A stretch of 64,000 nt of DNA. Origin: Megalobrama amblycephala (lineage: Eukaryota; Chordata; Actinopteri; Cypriniformes; Xenocyprididae). Shown piece by piece: positions 23,755 to 35,600 of the stretch. The translations under genes and the position numbers were made by a program. Location: the NCBI RefSeq assembly GCF_018812025.1, contig NC_063065.1:28667740-28731739 (forward strand), given 5' to 3'. A model generated the notes under the pieces. The model was not told where the DNA came from. It saw only the letters and a list, made by a program, of their open reading frames with translations, and made no database searches. The number at the start of each line of letters is the position of its first letter. The stretch's first letter is position 1.

Positions 23755-23940
23755 TCAGGAAGTGTCTCTGAGGGCATGTCAATAAAGCATTGTTTTAAAT
23801 TTTAAAATACAGGGAAATGAAACTCGTGACACAATCTGAGGTGTTTGACCCAAATGAGAAGTTAAGTTGACTTGTCCCATGTTTTTAATTTTAGTTTAAA
23901 AGAAGTTGGTTCATATCTGGTTCCAAAGAAACCTAAAGAC
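23755..23940 (+). pseudogene. Relic of the ly86 promoter/5' UTR (left duplicate, coding part lost)
   Basis: Aligns with 45530-45686. Shared landmarks are GGAAGTGTCT, CATGTCAA-AAAGCATTGTT, GGGAA-TGAAAC, GTGACAC, GAGAAGTTA, TCT-GGT-AAAG and AACCTAAAG. Similarity ends where the functional copy has its ATG, and LINE-like sequence follows. It sits upstream of, and divergent from, f13a1 copy A, as ly86 does for copy B. The simplest reading is a tandem duplication covering f13a1 and at least the ly86 5' end, followed by loss of the coding exons. Confidence 0.7.
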
Positions 23941-24489
23941 ACATTTGTTGGAAATAACATTGCTCAGAGGTCTGCATCACAAAACAGGTTTACAGAATTA
24001 ATGGAAACCAACGCTGGTAAAGAAATCTTCCTGTCCTTTACAGCTAGAGTTAAATAAATGTATTACACCTATACCAACAACGTGTTTATTAGATCCAATA
24101 CCCACTAAATTACTGAAAGAGTTGTAGCAGAAGAGCGCCTTCTCAATATTATTAATTTGTCTGTATCTCTAGGTCATGTCCCAAGACCGTTCTGGCAGTT
24201 ATTAAGCCTCTCAATAAGAAACCACAGCTAGATCCAAATGAACTGACAAATATCAGACCCATTTCAAATCTTCCATTTATGTCTAAAATACTTTTTCCGC
24301 TCATCTCCACTCAGTTGTGCTCCTTCCTGCAAAAAAAAAAGAGAGAAAAATTTGAGTCTGATATTCAGGCCCCATCATGGCACAGAAGCTGCGCTTGCAA
24401 ATACAAATACCTTACTTCTAGCTTCTGACCATGGCTGCATCTCAATACTAGTTTTACTTGATCTCAGTGCTGCTTTCGACACTATAGAT

Positions 24490-24683
24490 CAGGGATGGGC
24501 AACTTCAGTCCTGGAGGGCCACTGCCCAGCAGAGTTTAGCTCCAACCCTAATCAAACACACCTGAACCAGCTAATCAAGGTCTTCAGGATTAGTAGAAAG
24601 CTATAGGCAAGTGAGTTTTTATCAGGGATGGAGATAAACTCTGCAGGACACTGGCCCTCCAGGACCGGAGTTGCCCATCCCTG
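24490..24683. mobile_element. hAT-type MITE with perfect 8-bp target duplication
   Basis: Ends CAGGGATGGGCAACT and AGTTGCCCATCCCTG (complement differing by one base). CTATAGAT is duplicated at 24482-24489 and 24684-24691. Inserted into the LINE reverse transcriptase right after its AFDTID motif. Confidence 0.9.
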
Positions 24684-24749
24684 CTATAGATCATGACATA
24701 CTCTTAGATCAATTCCAAATTTACACTGATATTCAGGAACAGGCATTAA

Positions 24750-26472
24750 AGGGTTAGTTCACCCAAAAATGAAAATAATGTCATGTATTACTCACTGCTG
24801 TTCCACACCCGTAAGACCTTCGTTCATCTTTGGAACGCAAATTAAGATATTTTTGTTGAAATCCGATGGCTCAGTGAGGCCTCCATAGCCAGCAATGACA
24901 TTTCTTCTCTCAAGATCCATAAAGGTACTAAAAACATATTTAAATCAGTTCATGTGAGTACAGTGGTACAATATTAATATTATAAAGCGACAAGAATATT
25001 TTTGGTGCGCCAAAAAAAACAAATGAATGACTTATATAGTGATGGCTGATTTCAAAACACTGCTTCATGAAGCTTTGGAGCATTATGAATTTTTTGTGTC
25101 AAATCAGCGTGTCAAATCAGCGGTTCGGAGCGCCAAAGTCACGTGATTTGCGCCAAAGTCACACGATCCGAATCATGATTCAATATGCTGATTCATTATG
25201 CTCCGAAGCTTCCTGAAGCAGTGTTCGGCCATCGGCCATCACTATATAAGTCATTATTTTGTTTTTTTGGTGCACCAAAAATATTCTCGTCGCTTTATAA
25301 TATTAATATTGAACCACTGTACTCACATGAACTGATTTAAATACACTACCGTTCAAAAGTTTGGGATTGGTAACATTTTTAATGTTTTATAAAGAAGTTT
25401 CGTCTGCTAACCAAGGCTGCATTTATTTAATTAAAAATACAGTAAAATCAGTAATATTGTGAAATATTATTACAATTTAAAATAACTGTTTTCTATTTGA
25501 AAATATTTGAAAATGTAATTTATTCTTGTGTTGGCAAAGCTGAATTATCAGCATCATTACTCCAGTCTTCAGTGTCACGTGATCCTTAAGAAATCATTTT
25601 AATATGCTGATTTGCTGGTCAAGAAACATTTGTTGTGCACAGATGTACAAAATATTTGTGTACAATATTTTTTTTTTCAGGAATTTTTGATGAATAGAAA
25701 GTTCAAACGAACAGGGTTTATTTGAAATACAATCTGTTGTTACATTACTTTGTTGTTACATAAATGTCTTTACTGTCACTTTTGATCGATTTAATGCATC
25801 CTTGCTGAAAAAAAAAAATTAATTTCTTGAAATTCTTCTCAAAAAAAATAAAAATAAAAATTCTTACTGACCCCAAACTTTTGAACGGTAGTGTAAAATG
25901 TTACAAAAGCTTTGTATTTCAGATAAATGCTGTTCTTTTGAACTTTCTATTCATCAAGGAATCCTGAAAAAACTGTTTTTAACATTGATAATAATAATAA
26001 ATGTTTCTTGAGCAGCAAATCATCATATTAAAATGATTTCTGAAGGATCATGTGACACTGAAGACTGGAGTAATGATACTGAAAATTCAGCTTTTCCAAC
26101 ACAGAAATAAATTACATTTTATATTATATTCCAGTAGAAAACAGTTATTTTAAATTGTAATAATATTTCACCAATATTACTGTTTTTACTGTATTTTTAA
26201 TTAAATAAATGCAATCTTGGTGAGCAGACAAAACTTCTTTTAAGTATAAAAAATTTTAAATATAAAAAATCTTACCGATCCCAAACTTTTGAACGTTAGT
26301 GTATGTTTTTAGTACATTAATGGATCTTGGGAGAGGAAATGTCATTGCTGGCTATGCAGGCCTCACTGAGCCATCAGATTTCAACAAAAATATCTTAATT
26401 TCTGTTCCGAAGATGAGCGAAGGTCGTACGGGTGTAAATGACATTATTTTCATTTTTGGGTGAACTAACCCT
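24750..26472. mobile_element. Large TTAA-flanked fold-back element with nested element
   Basis: AGGGTTAGTTCACCCAAAAA at the left and its complement at the right, flanked by TTAA (24746-24749 and 26473-26476). Long arms (to about 25340 and from about 26304) are inverted copies. The loop is filled by 25343-26303. Confidence 0.85.
25343..26303. mobile_element. Nested TACACTACCGTTCAAAAG element(s)
   Basis: Ends CACTACCGTTCAAAAGTTTG and complements. A matching complementary end at about 25873-25895 and another at 26281-26303 suggest two overlapping or head-joined copies. Confidence 0.7.
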
Positions 26473-27429
26473 TTAAGGTGGTTTAGATCACACCTATCAG
26501 ACCATTACCATTTTGTTTATTTAAAAGAAGAATTATCCAACATTAACATCAGGTAAATGATGGAGTGCCTCAGGGGTCTGTGTTAGGCCCTCTGCTATTT
26601 TCAATATACATGCTGCTCCTTTATTATTATTATTAGAAAACGTGGAATTAGTTTCCACTGTTATGCAGATGATACTCAGTTATACATATATTCCATCACG
26701 ACCAGATGAAATCTCTAAAAAGTTGAAAGAGTGTGTTAAAGATATAAAATATTGGATGACCAGTCATTTTCTTCTATTAAATTCAGATAATGGTATTCAG
26801 ACTGAGGTATTACTCATTGGACCAAAAACCTGTACACAGTATCTCTTAAAATACATAATGATGTGGGTGTTATATTAGACAGCAACTTGTCTTTAGAAAA
26901 TCATATTTCATATGTTACTAAAACAGCCTTCTTCCACCTCAGAAACAAGCTACGGAATATGTTATCTGTTTCTAATGCAGAAAACTTAGTTATCATTTTC
27001 ACATTTGGCTCCTAGACTTTGGAATAGCCTTCCTGATAATGTTCAGGGTTCAGACACACTCTCCCAGTTTAAATCTAGATTAAAGACACAACTCTTTAGC
27101 CAAGCATTCACATAATACATCTCATAACCTTGCACTCCAGTTATATCAGATGAAATGCACATGATTTTCTTTTGCTTGAAAAGTTATGAACAACAGTAGC
27201 TATGCTAATTATTTTCCATTTGCTTTTCTGTTTTCTACCTCGGGGTGCCTATGCCGAGGTAACTAGAGATCACCTTAGCTCCAGTTTGGATCCAGCCTCT
27301 TACAAAGATTTCAGATGACACAACTCATGTGAAGAGATGATGCCGACCCCTGCGAGGACTTCAGATGGCGTAAACTCTGACTCAATATGCCACTACTGCC
27401 AAATTTTCTTCTTCCAAATTTAACTTATA

Positions 27430-28206
27430 CACTGTAAAACCGAACAGTGAAATTAATTAAATTAAATGAGTTTGTTTCACTCAAATAATAATGAAAGTTC
27501 ATTGTACTTAATAGAAAAAAGTTGCATGAACTCAAAATTTCATTGAAGTAAGCTGAACTTAATATGACTGAGTTGAGCTGCAGCAGATTTCTAATTCCCA
27601 GCATACTTTGCATCAGACCATATAAATAACTGTTGAAATTAAGTGTTATTTTGTGTGTTTTTGCACAAGATTAACATATGGAGATATAAGTTAATGTTTA
27701 ATGTTGTGTTATGTTGGGATTCAGGGGGGTTCTGTTCTGTTATGTTAGTTTTTGTAGGGTTACCACTGTGGTGAAGAGTAGAGCCTGTGGTTAGGTTGAG
27801 GATGAGCTGCAAAACATTTAAGACCACATATGTTGTTTGATTACATATATGCAAGTATGTAATGACTCTCTGATAATATCTCTCTGATAGTTATAATAGC
27901 ATGTGTTATTTGCTATGTAACATTTAACCAAGATCTGAATGTGATGTTTATGTAAATTAACTGTATGTAATTAACATTATGATGAGTTGGGAAAGGGATG
28001 CTGGTGACGGGATTGTTAGTGAGAGACACCTGTGCACCACACTGGCCTTGATCCGCTTCCATGGCTCTCAGCCCCACCCCACTTGTCACAAAAATTTTAA
28101 GTTCTACCAACTTTAAAAAAAAAATGTGTTAGTTTACTTAAATGTTTTGAGGTAATAAGTTTCCTCCAATGTTTTGAGTTTTCTGAACTTATTGGGTTTT
28201 ACAGTG
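27430..28206. mobile_element. Inverted-repeat element (CACTGTAAAACC ends)
   Basis: CACTGTAAAACC at the left and GGTTTTACAGTG at the right are perfect complements over 12 bases. Interrupts the 3' part of the LINE. Confidence 0.65.
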
Positions 28207-28440
28207 TAATAATAATGAGATCATTGTTTTTGCCTAAATTAATACATGACGTTAGCTGACTGCATGATTTGTTATCTTAGAACTGTACATTTCTGGACAT
28301 ATGGACATTACTTGGACACTGTCACCTCTGATAATAAATTACTCTAAACTGTAATCTAGACATATGCATTTAAGCTGCTTTGAATCGATATGTATTGTGA
28401 AAAATGCTATACAAATAAATGTGAATCGAATTGAACGGTA

Positions 28441-28864
28441 ACTAAAAAAATGTTTAAAAAAGTTTTCCTAGATGATGCAGAAATCACCCATTCTAGTCCA
28501 GTTAAGACACCTTGATTCAACTTTAAAACCCCAGGTAGCTTCCACTTCCATCAATGTTTTCTGAAGGTTGCTGATTTTCACCAAAAGATAGAGCTATTAA
28601 CTTTCTCATCATCCCACTGCTGGAGTCACATTTAACATTTTAATGTAAAAATAAAATGTGATTTTCTAAGAATGTACCAAACTATATATTCAGAACTACA
28701 CATTTTTTACTGCAATAAACTATGTAGAAGCAAAAGGTAAATCATTTTTCACAAAACGTTGGACATAAGATTGAAAACACACAAGCTAGAATGTAGGAGC
28801 TGCAGTCAGTTGTAACAAACCTGTTAGGTTTGTTTATGTTCCCAGTTGCAACACACCCCAAAGT

Positions 28865-28895
<31 letters not shown>

Positions 28896-28986
28896 AAAAA
28901 AAAAAAAAATTCTTCAAAATCATAATAATTATAATAATAATGAGATAAAAAGTAAAAATTATGAGATAAAAATTAATCATTATAAT
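28441..28986. other. Spacer, no gene; (TA)n and poly-A tract
   Basis: AT-rich sequence without usable frames. A (TA)n run near 28867-28890 is followed by a poly-A run. Confidence 0.5.
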
Positions 28987-30920
28987 ACGGAAGAGGATTA
29001 GGGCCAAGCAATAATAAAAAAATAAAACCATCTCGAGATTAAAGTTGTTAAATTTCGAAAAAAAACTCGTTAAATTTCAAGAAAAACGTCAAGATAAAAT
29101 GTTGAGAATAAAGTCATTAAATGACGAGAAAAAAGTCGTTAAATTATGAGAACAAATTCGTAATTTAACAAATTTGTTCTCGTAATTTAACAACTTTTTT
29201 TCTCATAATTTAATGAGTTTATTCTCAAATTTTTTTCTCAACTTTTTTTTCGAAATTTAATGACATTTTTCTCATTATTTAACAAATTTGTTCTCGTAAT
29301 TTAACGACTTTCTTCTCGTAATTTAATGACTTTATTCTCAACATTTTATCTCGACTTTTTTCTCGAAATTTAACAAGTTTTTTTCTCGTAATTTAACGAG
29401 TTTATTCTCAACATTTTATCTCAACTTTTTTTCTCGAAATTTAACGAGTTTTTTTCTCGTAATTTAATGAGTTTTTTTCTCGTAATTTAATGAGTTTATT
29501 CTCAACATTTTATCTCAACTTTTTTCTCGAAATTTAACGACATTTTTCTCATAATTTAACAAATTTGTTCTCGTAATTTAACGACTTTTTTCTCGTAATT
29601 TAATGACTTTATTCTCAACATTTTATCTCGACTTTTTTCTCGAAATTTAACAAGTTTTTTTCTCGTAATTTAACGAGTTTATTCTCAACATTTTATCTCA
29701 ACTTTTTTCTCGAAATTTAATGTTTATTCTCAACATTTTATCTCAACTTTTTTCTCGAAATTTAACGACATTTTTCTCATAATTTAACGAATTTGTTCTC
29801 GTAATTTAACGACTTTTTTCTCGAAATTTAACAAGTTTATTCTCAACATTTTATCTCGACTTTTTTCTCGAAATTTAACGAGATTTTTCTCGTAATTTAA
29901 TGAGTTTATTCTCAACATTTTATCTCGAATTTTTCCCGAAATTTAACGTTTTTTCTCATAATTTAATGAGTTTATTCTCAACATTTTATCTCAACTTTTT
30001 TCTCGAAATTTAACGACATTTTTCTCATAATTTAATGAGTTTATTCTCAACATTTTATCTTGACTTTTTTCTCGAAATTTAACGAGATTTTTCTCGTAAT
30101 TTAATGAGTTTATTCTCAACATTTTATCTGGACCTTTTTCTCGAAATTTAACGAGTTTTTTCTCGTAATTTAACGAGTTTATTCTCAACATTTTATCTCG
30201 AATTTTTCCCGAAATTTAACGTTTTTTCTCATAATTTAATGAGTTTATTCTCAACATTTTATCTCAACTTTTTTCTCGAAATTTAACGACATTTTTCTCA
30301 TAATTTAACGAATTTGTTCTCGTAATTTAACGACTTTTTTCTCGTAATTTAACAAGTTTATTCTCAACATTTTATCTCGACTTTTTTCTCGAAATTTAAC
30401 GAGTTTTTTTCTCGTAATTTAACGAGTTTTTTTCTCGTAATTTAACAAGTTTATTCTCAACATTTTATTTCGACTTTTTTCTCAAAATGTAACGAGTTTT
30501 TTTCTCGTAATATAACGAGTTTATTCTCAACATTTTATCTCAACTTTTTTCTTGAAATTTAACAAGTTTTTTCTCATAATCTAATGAGTTTATTCTCAAC
30601 ATTTTATCTGGACCATTTTCTCAAAATTTAACGATTTTTTTCTCATAATTTAACGAGTTTATTCTCAACATTTTATTTCTACTTTTTTCTTGAAATTTAA
30701 CTAGTTTTTTCTCGTAATTTAATGAGTTTATTCTCAACATTTTATCTGGACCTTTTTCTCGAAATTTAACGAGTTTTTTTCTCATAATTTAATGAGTTTA
30801 TTCTCAACATTTTATTTCGACTTTTTTCTCAAAATTTAACGAGTTTTTTCTCGAAATTTAACAACTTTAATCTCGAGATGGTTTTATTTTTTTATTATTG
30901 CTTGGCCCTAATCCTCTTCT
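28987..30920. mobile_element. Terminal-inverted-repeat element filled by an AT-rich minisatellite
   Basis: The left end GGAAGAGGATTAGGGCCAAG and the following ~60 bases (to about 29060) match the complement of the right end (30850-30920). Between them lies a tandem array, as in the unrelated element at 16091-18910. Possible TAATA duplication at the edges. Confidence 0.75.
29060..30860. repeat. Minisatellite of TTTCTCGAAATTTAACGAG-type units
   Basis: Alternating modules such as TTATTCTCAACATTTTATCT, TTTTTTCTCGAAATTTAACG and TTTCTCGTAATTTAATGAGT give a compound period of roughly 70-75 bases with many variants. The left 100 bases are in the opposite orientation to the rest. Confidence 0.85.
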
Positions 30921-31251
30921 GTAATATGACATAATACGTACATGACTTATAATCTTTTACTTCTTGCCTACAGTATGGTTCCACTGAGAGAGCCATACCG
31001 TCTTTTACCAATTCACATTATTATTACATTTTATGTCATAATTATGACTTTTTATGTCCTATTTATGACTTTTTCCTAATGATTATAACTTAGTAGGCTA
31101 CTATGTCATAATTTCGAGTTATCATTTCGACATTTTATATTATATTTTAATTTTGTCATAATTATGACTTATTTTGTTCTAATCTAACACATATACCCTG
31201 AGTGAGAGAACAAGCTGGAAAATAAACACAAGAGGGCGCACATAGCCTGGG

Positions 31252-31480
31252 AACACCCCACAAGAGCTGCAGTTTTGGAGATGCTCTGATCCAGTCGTCT
31301 AGCCATCACAATCTGGCCCTTGTCAAACTCGCTCAAATCCTTACGCTTGCCCATTTTCCTGCTTGTGACACATCAGCTTTGAGGATAAAATGTTCACTTG
31401 CTGCCTAATATATCCACCCACTAACAGGTGCTGTGATGAAGAGATTATTAGTGTTATTCACTTCACCTGTATAATTGTCT
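31252..31480 (-). mobile_element. 5' fragment of the 20045-type Tc1 element
   Basis: The minus strand reads the same N-terminal transposase ([13 protein letters not shown]) and 5' leader as 20045-20310. The 3' part is absent. Confidence 0.75.
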
Positions 31481-31499
31481 GTAAAACAACATAAGTCTA

Positions 31500-32468
31500 T
31501 AGAATGTGTACTTTAGATCTCTAAAAGGAAATGTGGGAAGCACTTTATTTTACAGTCCTGTTTCGCATACATACTATATACTTATTGTAGTAATTACAAT
31601 AACCGGGTACTAAGTACTAGTACTAGTCTAGCTACAATAACTAAGTAGTCCTGAACCTACCCCTAAACCTAATCCTAACCCATGTTGTTACCTTTTATTA
31701 TTCTGTACTTTCTTGGTAAGTACATTGAAAATGCATGTACTGTAAAATATAGTGCAACTGAAATGTGTGTACAGTGTACCTATTTAAACCATATTTTCTG
31801 TAGGGTTAGTGTGTGGGTTAGGGATAGGATAAATCTATGTTAATTAAACATGCTTGTGATTAATATATACCTTTCCACAGTTGGACAGGCAGTTATTAAA
31901 ACACAACCCATTCTGTTTCACTTAATATTATTAACCTCAATATATGAGGTGGTGGTGTCCGTGTCCAACTGAAAATTTGCAATATAAACAATTCCATTAA
32001 TCAAAAAAGCTTTCATGCTAAACATTTACTGTTATTTTGCTTTAGTACAGCATATAGTCCATGGCATTATAGCAGACAAAAATTAACAATATATTGTGAT
32101 TAATACAGTTAGTTAAGATTCCCTCAAACAAAACATGTTGAAGGTCACTACAGATTTCAATGGATGTCACTATTTATTACAGTTTTCACACTTGCTGATT
32201 TAAATTTTAAAAAATCAAGTTTCACAGAAGAAAGTTACATGGATTTGAAACAACATGAGAGTTGACAGTGAACTATCCCTTTAATAGGGAATATTGTTCT
32301 AAAGGAAATGTAATTTAATTTGATCATTTGATTCTCTTTCAAAACAACATTGGCAAAACAAAGCAATGGTACTGGAAAATCCGCAATTGCGTTTTCCTTT
32401 TCTCTTTCGCTGTTTTTTTTTCCTTTTTTTCTTGAGTCTTGTGCCACTGTGTCTTGTTCACTCAGTCA
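31500..32468. other. f13a1 copy B 3' flank and 3' UTR
   Basis: From about 31900, short blocks align with the 3' flank of copy A (for example ATAGTCCAT-GCATTA), marking the duplicated unit's edge. The TTTACT at 32025-32030 occupies the place of the copy A poly(A) signal. No other gene seen. Confidence 0.5.
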
Positions 32469-32613
32469 TTAATCTTTCACTACTTCGATTTCCAGCTGGT
32501 TGGTGACCTGTCTCAGTAAAGGGCAGTCTAGGCATGCCATCAGCACCTTCTTCCCAGGAGACCGAGGGACTATCAGCACTTTATATTTCACGGAGCCACC
32601 AGGTAATATCTGG
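32469..32613 (-). CDS. f13a1: f13a1 copy B exon 15: C-terminus and stop
   Basis: 145 coding bases, two codons longer than in copy A. Ends [18 protein letters not shown] and TAA. Confidence 0.9.
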
Positions 32614-35600
32614 CTGCAAGTTTAACACATAAGAGACAAAATATTGTGAGAATTCAGCCAAAGGTGTATTTAGTTTTACATGTAAGCTCATTCCTGACTG
32701 CAACAAAAGAGGATCTTTCACACATAAAGATAATTATAAATAAAACAAGTTATGGACAATGTATATGGACCTACCCCCGGTTCGACAGACAAGGCTTAAG
32801 ATAGTCTTAGTCTAAAATGCATGTTTGAGCTGTTTAAACTGAAAGTAACTTGTACTGACAGATCTTAAAATGTGTCAGTGCCATTGTTTTGTCTCAAGAT
32901 GCACACCACTACAAGTTTTTTTCTAGTGAACATTTATAAAGCTACTTAAATGCCAACTAAGGCTTAATCCTGGTTTAGGCTAAGCCCTGTCTGTGAAACC
33001 ATAGTGTGTATAATAATAGATAGTATATTCGTCTTTATATATGTCTGGGCATGTTTATGGGTGTGTGGTGGGTTAGTTTGCAAGACAGTGATTTATTCAT
33101 TTGCATTTGGTTTATGTGATATAAATATGAAGTTCACCTGTAATTTTTAATTTTGATCGGTATCAGACCAGGCCCATCAAGTCGGAGCTGAACCTTTTCC
33201 AGCATGAAATTATAAGGATTCAGGAATTCCACAGTGACCGTGAGATCTTTGCCAACTCGGGGAGATCCAGACATCTGTACATAAATTATAATGTAGAGTA
33301 CCAACAAACGTTCAGTGATTTTACATAGCTTTTTGTACAACTACACAGGTAAGTTTGGAAAATTAAGAACTAATAATAAATATGTAACCAGAATTACATC
33401 AAATCTGCCAAATCTGCAAAAGTGACACACCAGTAGGGCTTTTTCCTGATTTTTCTTAAAGGATTAGTTCACCCAAAAATGAAATTTCTATCATTAATTA
33501 TCACCTTCGTTCATCTTCGGAACACAAATTAAGATATTTTTGATGAAATCTGAAAGGTATATGACATAGACAGCAATATAATCAACACTTTCAAGGTCCA
33601 GAAAGGCACTAATGACATCATTAAAACTGTCAGCATGGCTGCAGTGGTTCAACCTTAGTTTTATAAAGTGACAAGAATACTTTTTGTTCGCAAGAACAAA
33701 AATGTATTCATTCAACAATCTTCTTTTCCCTGTAATTTTCCATAAGCTGGTGACGCAGTAAGCACAGTGAAGGCCTCAGAGTTTACGTCCGAATGCCGGC
33801 TCAGTATTGGCCAAAGCTGGAGCCGGCCTGGAGCAGGAGCCGACCAATAATGAGTCGGCGTTCTGACATAGAACCTGGAGGTGCTGGATGTAAACAACGT
33901 ATGAGAATGACACAGAAGAGAAGAGATTGTTGAATAAAGTCACTATTTTTGGTTTGTTTTTGAACACAAATGTATTCTCGCAGCGCTTAATAAAATCAAG
34001 GTTGAACCACTGCAGTCACATCAACAGTTTTAGCAATGCCTTTCTGGACCTTGAAAAATGTTGATTAAATTGCTTTCTATGGATGAGTCATATACCTCTT
34101 GGATTTCATTGAAAATATCCTAATTTGTGTTCCGAAGATGAACGAAGGTCTTAAGGGTGTGGAACGACATGAGGCTGAGTAATTAATGACAGAATTTTCA
34201 TTTTTGGCTGAACTAACCATTTAAGTTCTTCAGTTGATGCCCTACAAATAATGCTTAGTTTTATTCCCGCAATTCCCATCCAGCGGTTGGGGTGGAGGAG
34301 GGATGCTGCAAGAACTGTTGTGGAACAGGTATAATTCAGCTCTATATATAAACCTCCCTTCATGCTGATTGGGTATATTATCTGAACATGCTCCTCCCGA
34401 ACTTTGTTAATAAAACACATTTAAGAATGGTTATTGAGGACATGTACCTTTATTGTGAGTTCAGGAGGTAGAAGAGTGACAACTTTCATTGTGGTAATGG
34501 ATGCGTTGGTTTCCTCAATGCTCCCGTACATCACAAAGAGCAGTTTGGCCTGTTCCACCAGGTGGGGTGTATACTCCGCAGCATTGATATCTACCGTCAG
34601 GTACTTGGCTGTAAAGATATATGTAATGATCACACTATATCCTAAACCATTAAAAGTGTTCCTAGAGTTCCTTAGAGCTGCTTTATCTTAAAGTAATGAT
34701 CAGTTTAACTGAAACAGTTGTAACTCACTCTTCGAGGCGTCAACAGTTGCAGTTTTGTTTTCAAGCTTAAAGGTCGAGCTGGTGACGCCGGTGTAAAACA
34801 CCACACAGCCAGTGATGGTGGCATTGACGGTGCAGGTTTGGCTGGTCTGGTTCTTTATGATCATTGTCAGCTTGAAGTTGTCGCCCATTTTGATGGTGTC
34901 AGCCTGGAGCTCGATGTCCACACCTGCTTCAGCGATTGGCATGTAGTCTCTGGTAGCAAGGCCAGAATGCTCTGCATTCTGCATGATCTCTCTCTCCTTG
35001 ATGCTTCCTAGAGTCAGGAGGGTTGAAGGTAAATTGTCTGGATTTTCCACTGCTTCCCACGACATCAGTCAAACTGCTATTGTTTGGTTCACACATACAT
35101 AGGATGTTTGGCATCCTCATAGAAGTCTTTTAAATGATTAAGTGAATTTAGGGAGTAGCGAGCCCATCTAATCTTCCAATCAACAGCCAGAGTATATAAG
35201 CAGCTGCTTACCTCTCTTCAGTCTCAGCTGTTCCAGCATCCCTCCACCTCCCCAAACTCCACCTTCATCTCAGGTACCTTGCCCTATGTAATCACATCCT
35301 ATATTTATTCACTGGGGGGGGTGTATCAAAGCTCGAGTTGAAGATGCTTCATCGAGCCCCTCCTCAGTGGACAGCAAGCCAAATTAGCTAACCTTATACC
35401 CTAAAGATTATATGGGCAAACAAACTCATTAAATGACTCTGTTGAGCCTCCTAAGTGACTCTAGAGAGCTCTTGAGTTATTGAAACCAGCTGTGTTGTTA
35501 AACTGTCAATCCAAGAATCCAGAAGGCAACACAATTTATTTGGACTGCCCTTGAATATCAAATTAGCCAGAATAGACAAACATTCAAGGCTTTTGAGATG

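Larger units (their letters stand above)
23941..28440 (+). mobile_element. L2-like LINE, fragmented, with nested insertions
   Basis: Reverse-transcriptase fragments in several frames: VIKPLNKKPQLDPNEL and [10 protein letters not shown] (about 24190-24290), [11 protein letters not shown] with [14 protein letters not shown] (24360-24490), VPQGSVLGPLLF (26560-26600) and CYADDTQLYI (26655-26690), which holds the catalytic YADD. The 3' end ATGCTATACAAATAAATGTG is L2-like. Insertions at 24490-24683, 24750-26472 and 27430-28206 split it. Not functional. Confidence 0.7.

Noticed and set aside
28861..28910. (TA)n followed by poly-A as a retroposon tail
   Set aside because: No SINE or LINE body adjoins it in the right orientation; better read as a plain microsatellite.
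29991..30191. 66-codon repetitive frame
   Set aside because: Product of the minisatellite; the same short peptide repeats with each unit.
29060..30860. Regularly spaced repeats as a possible CRISPR array
   Set aside because: Units are variable and contiguous with no unique spacers, and the genome is a vertebrate.
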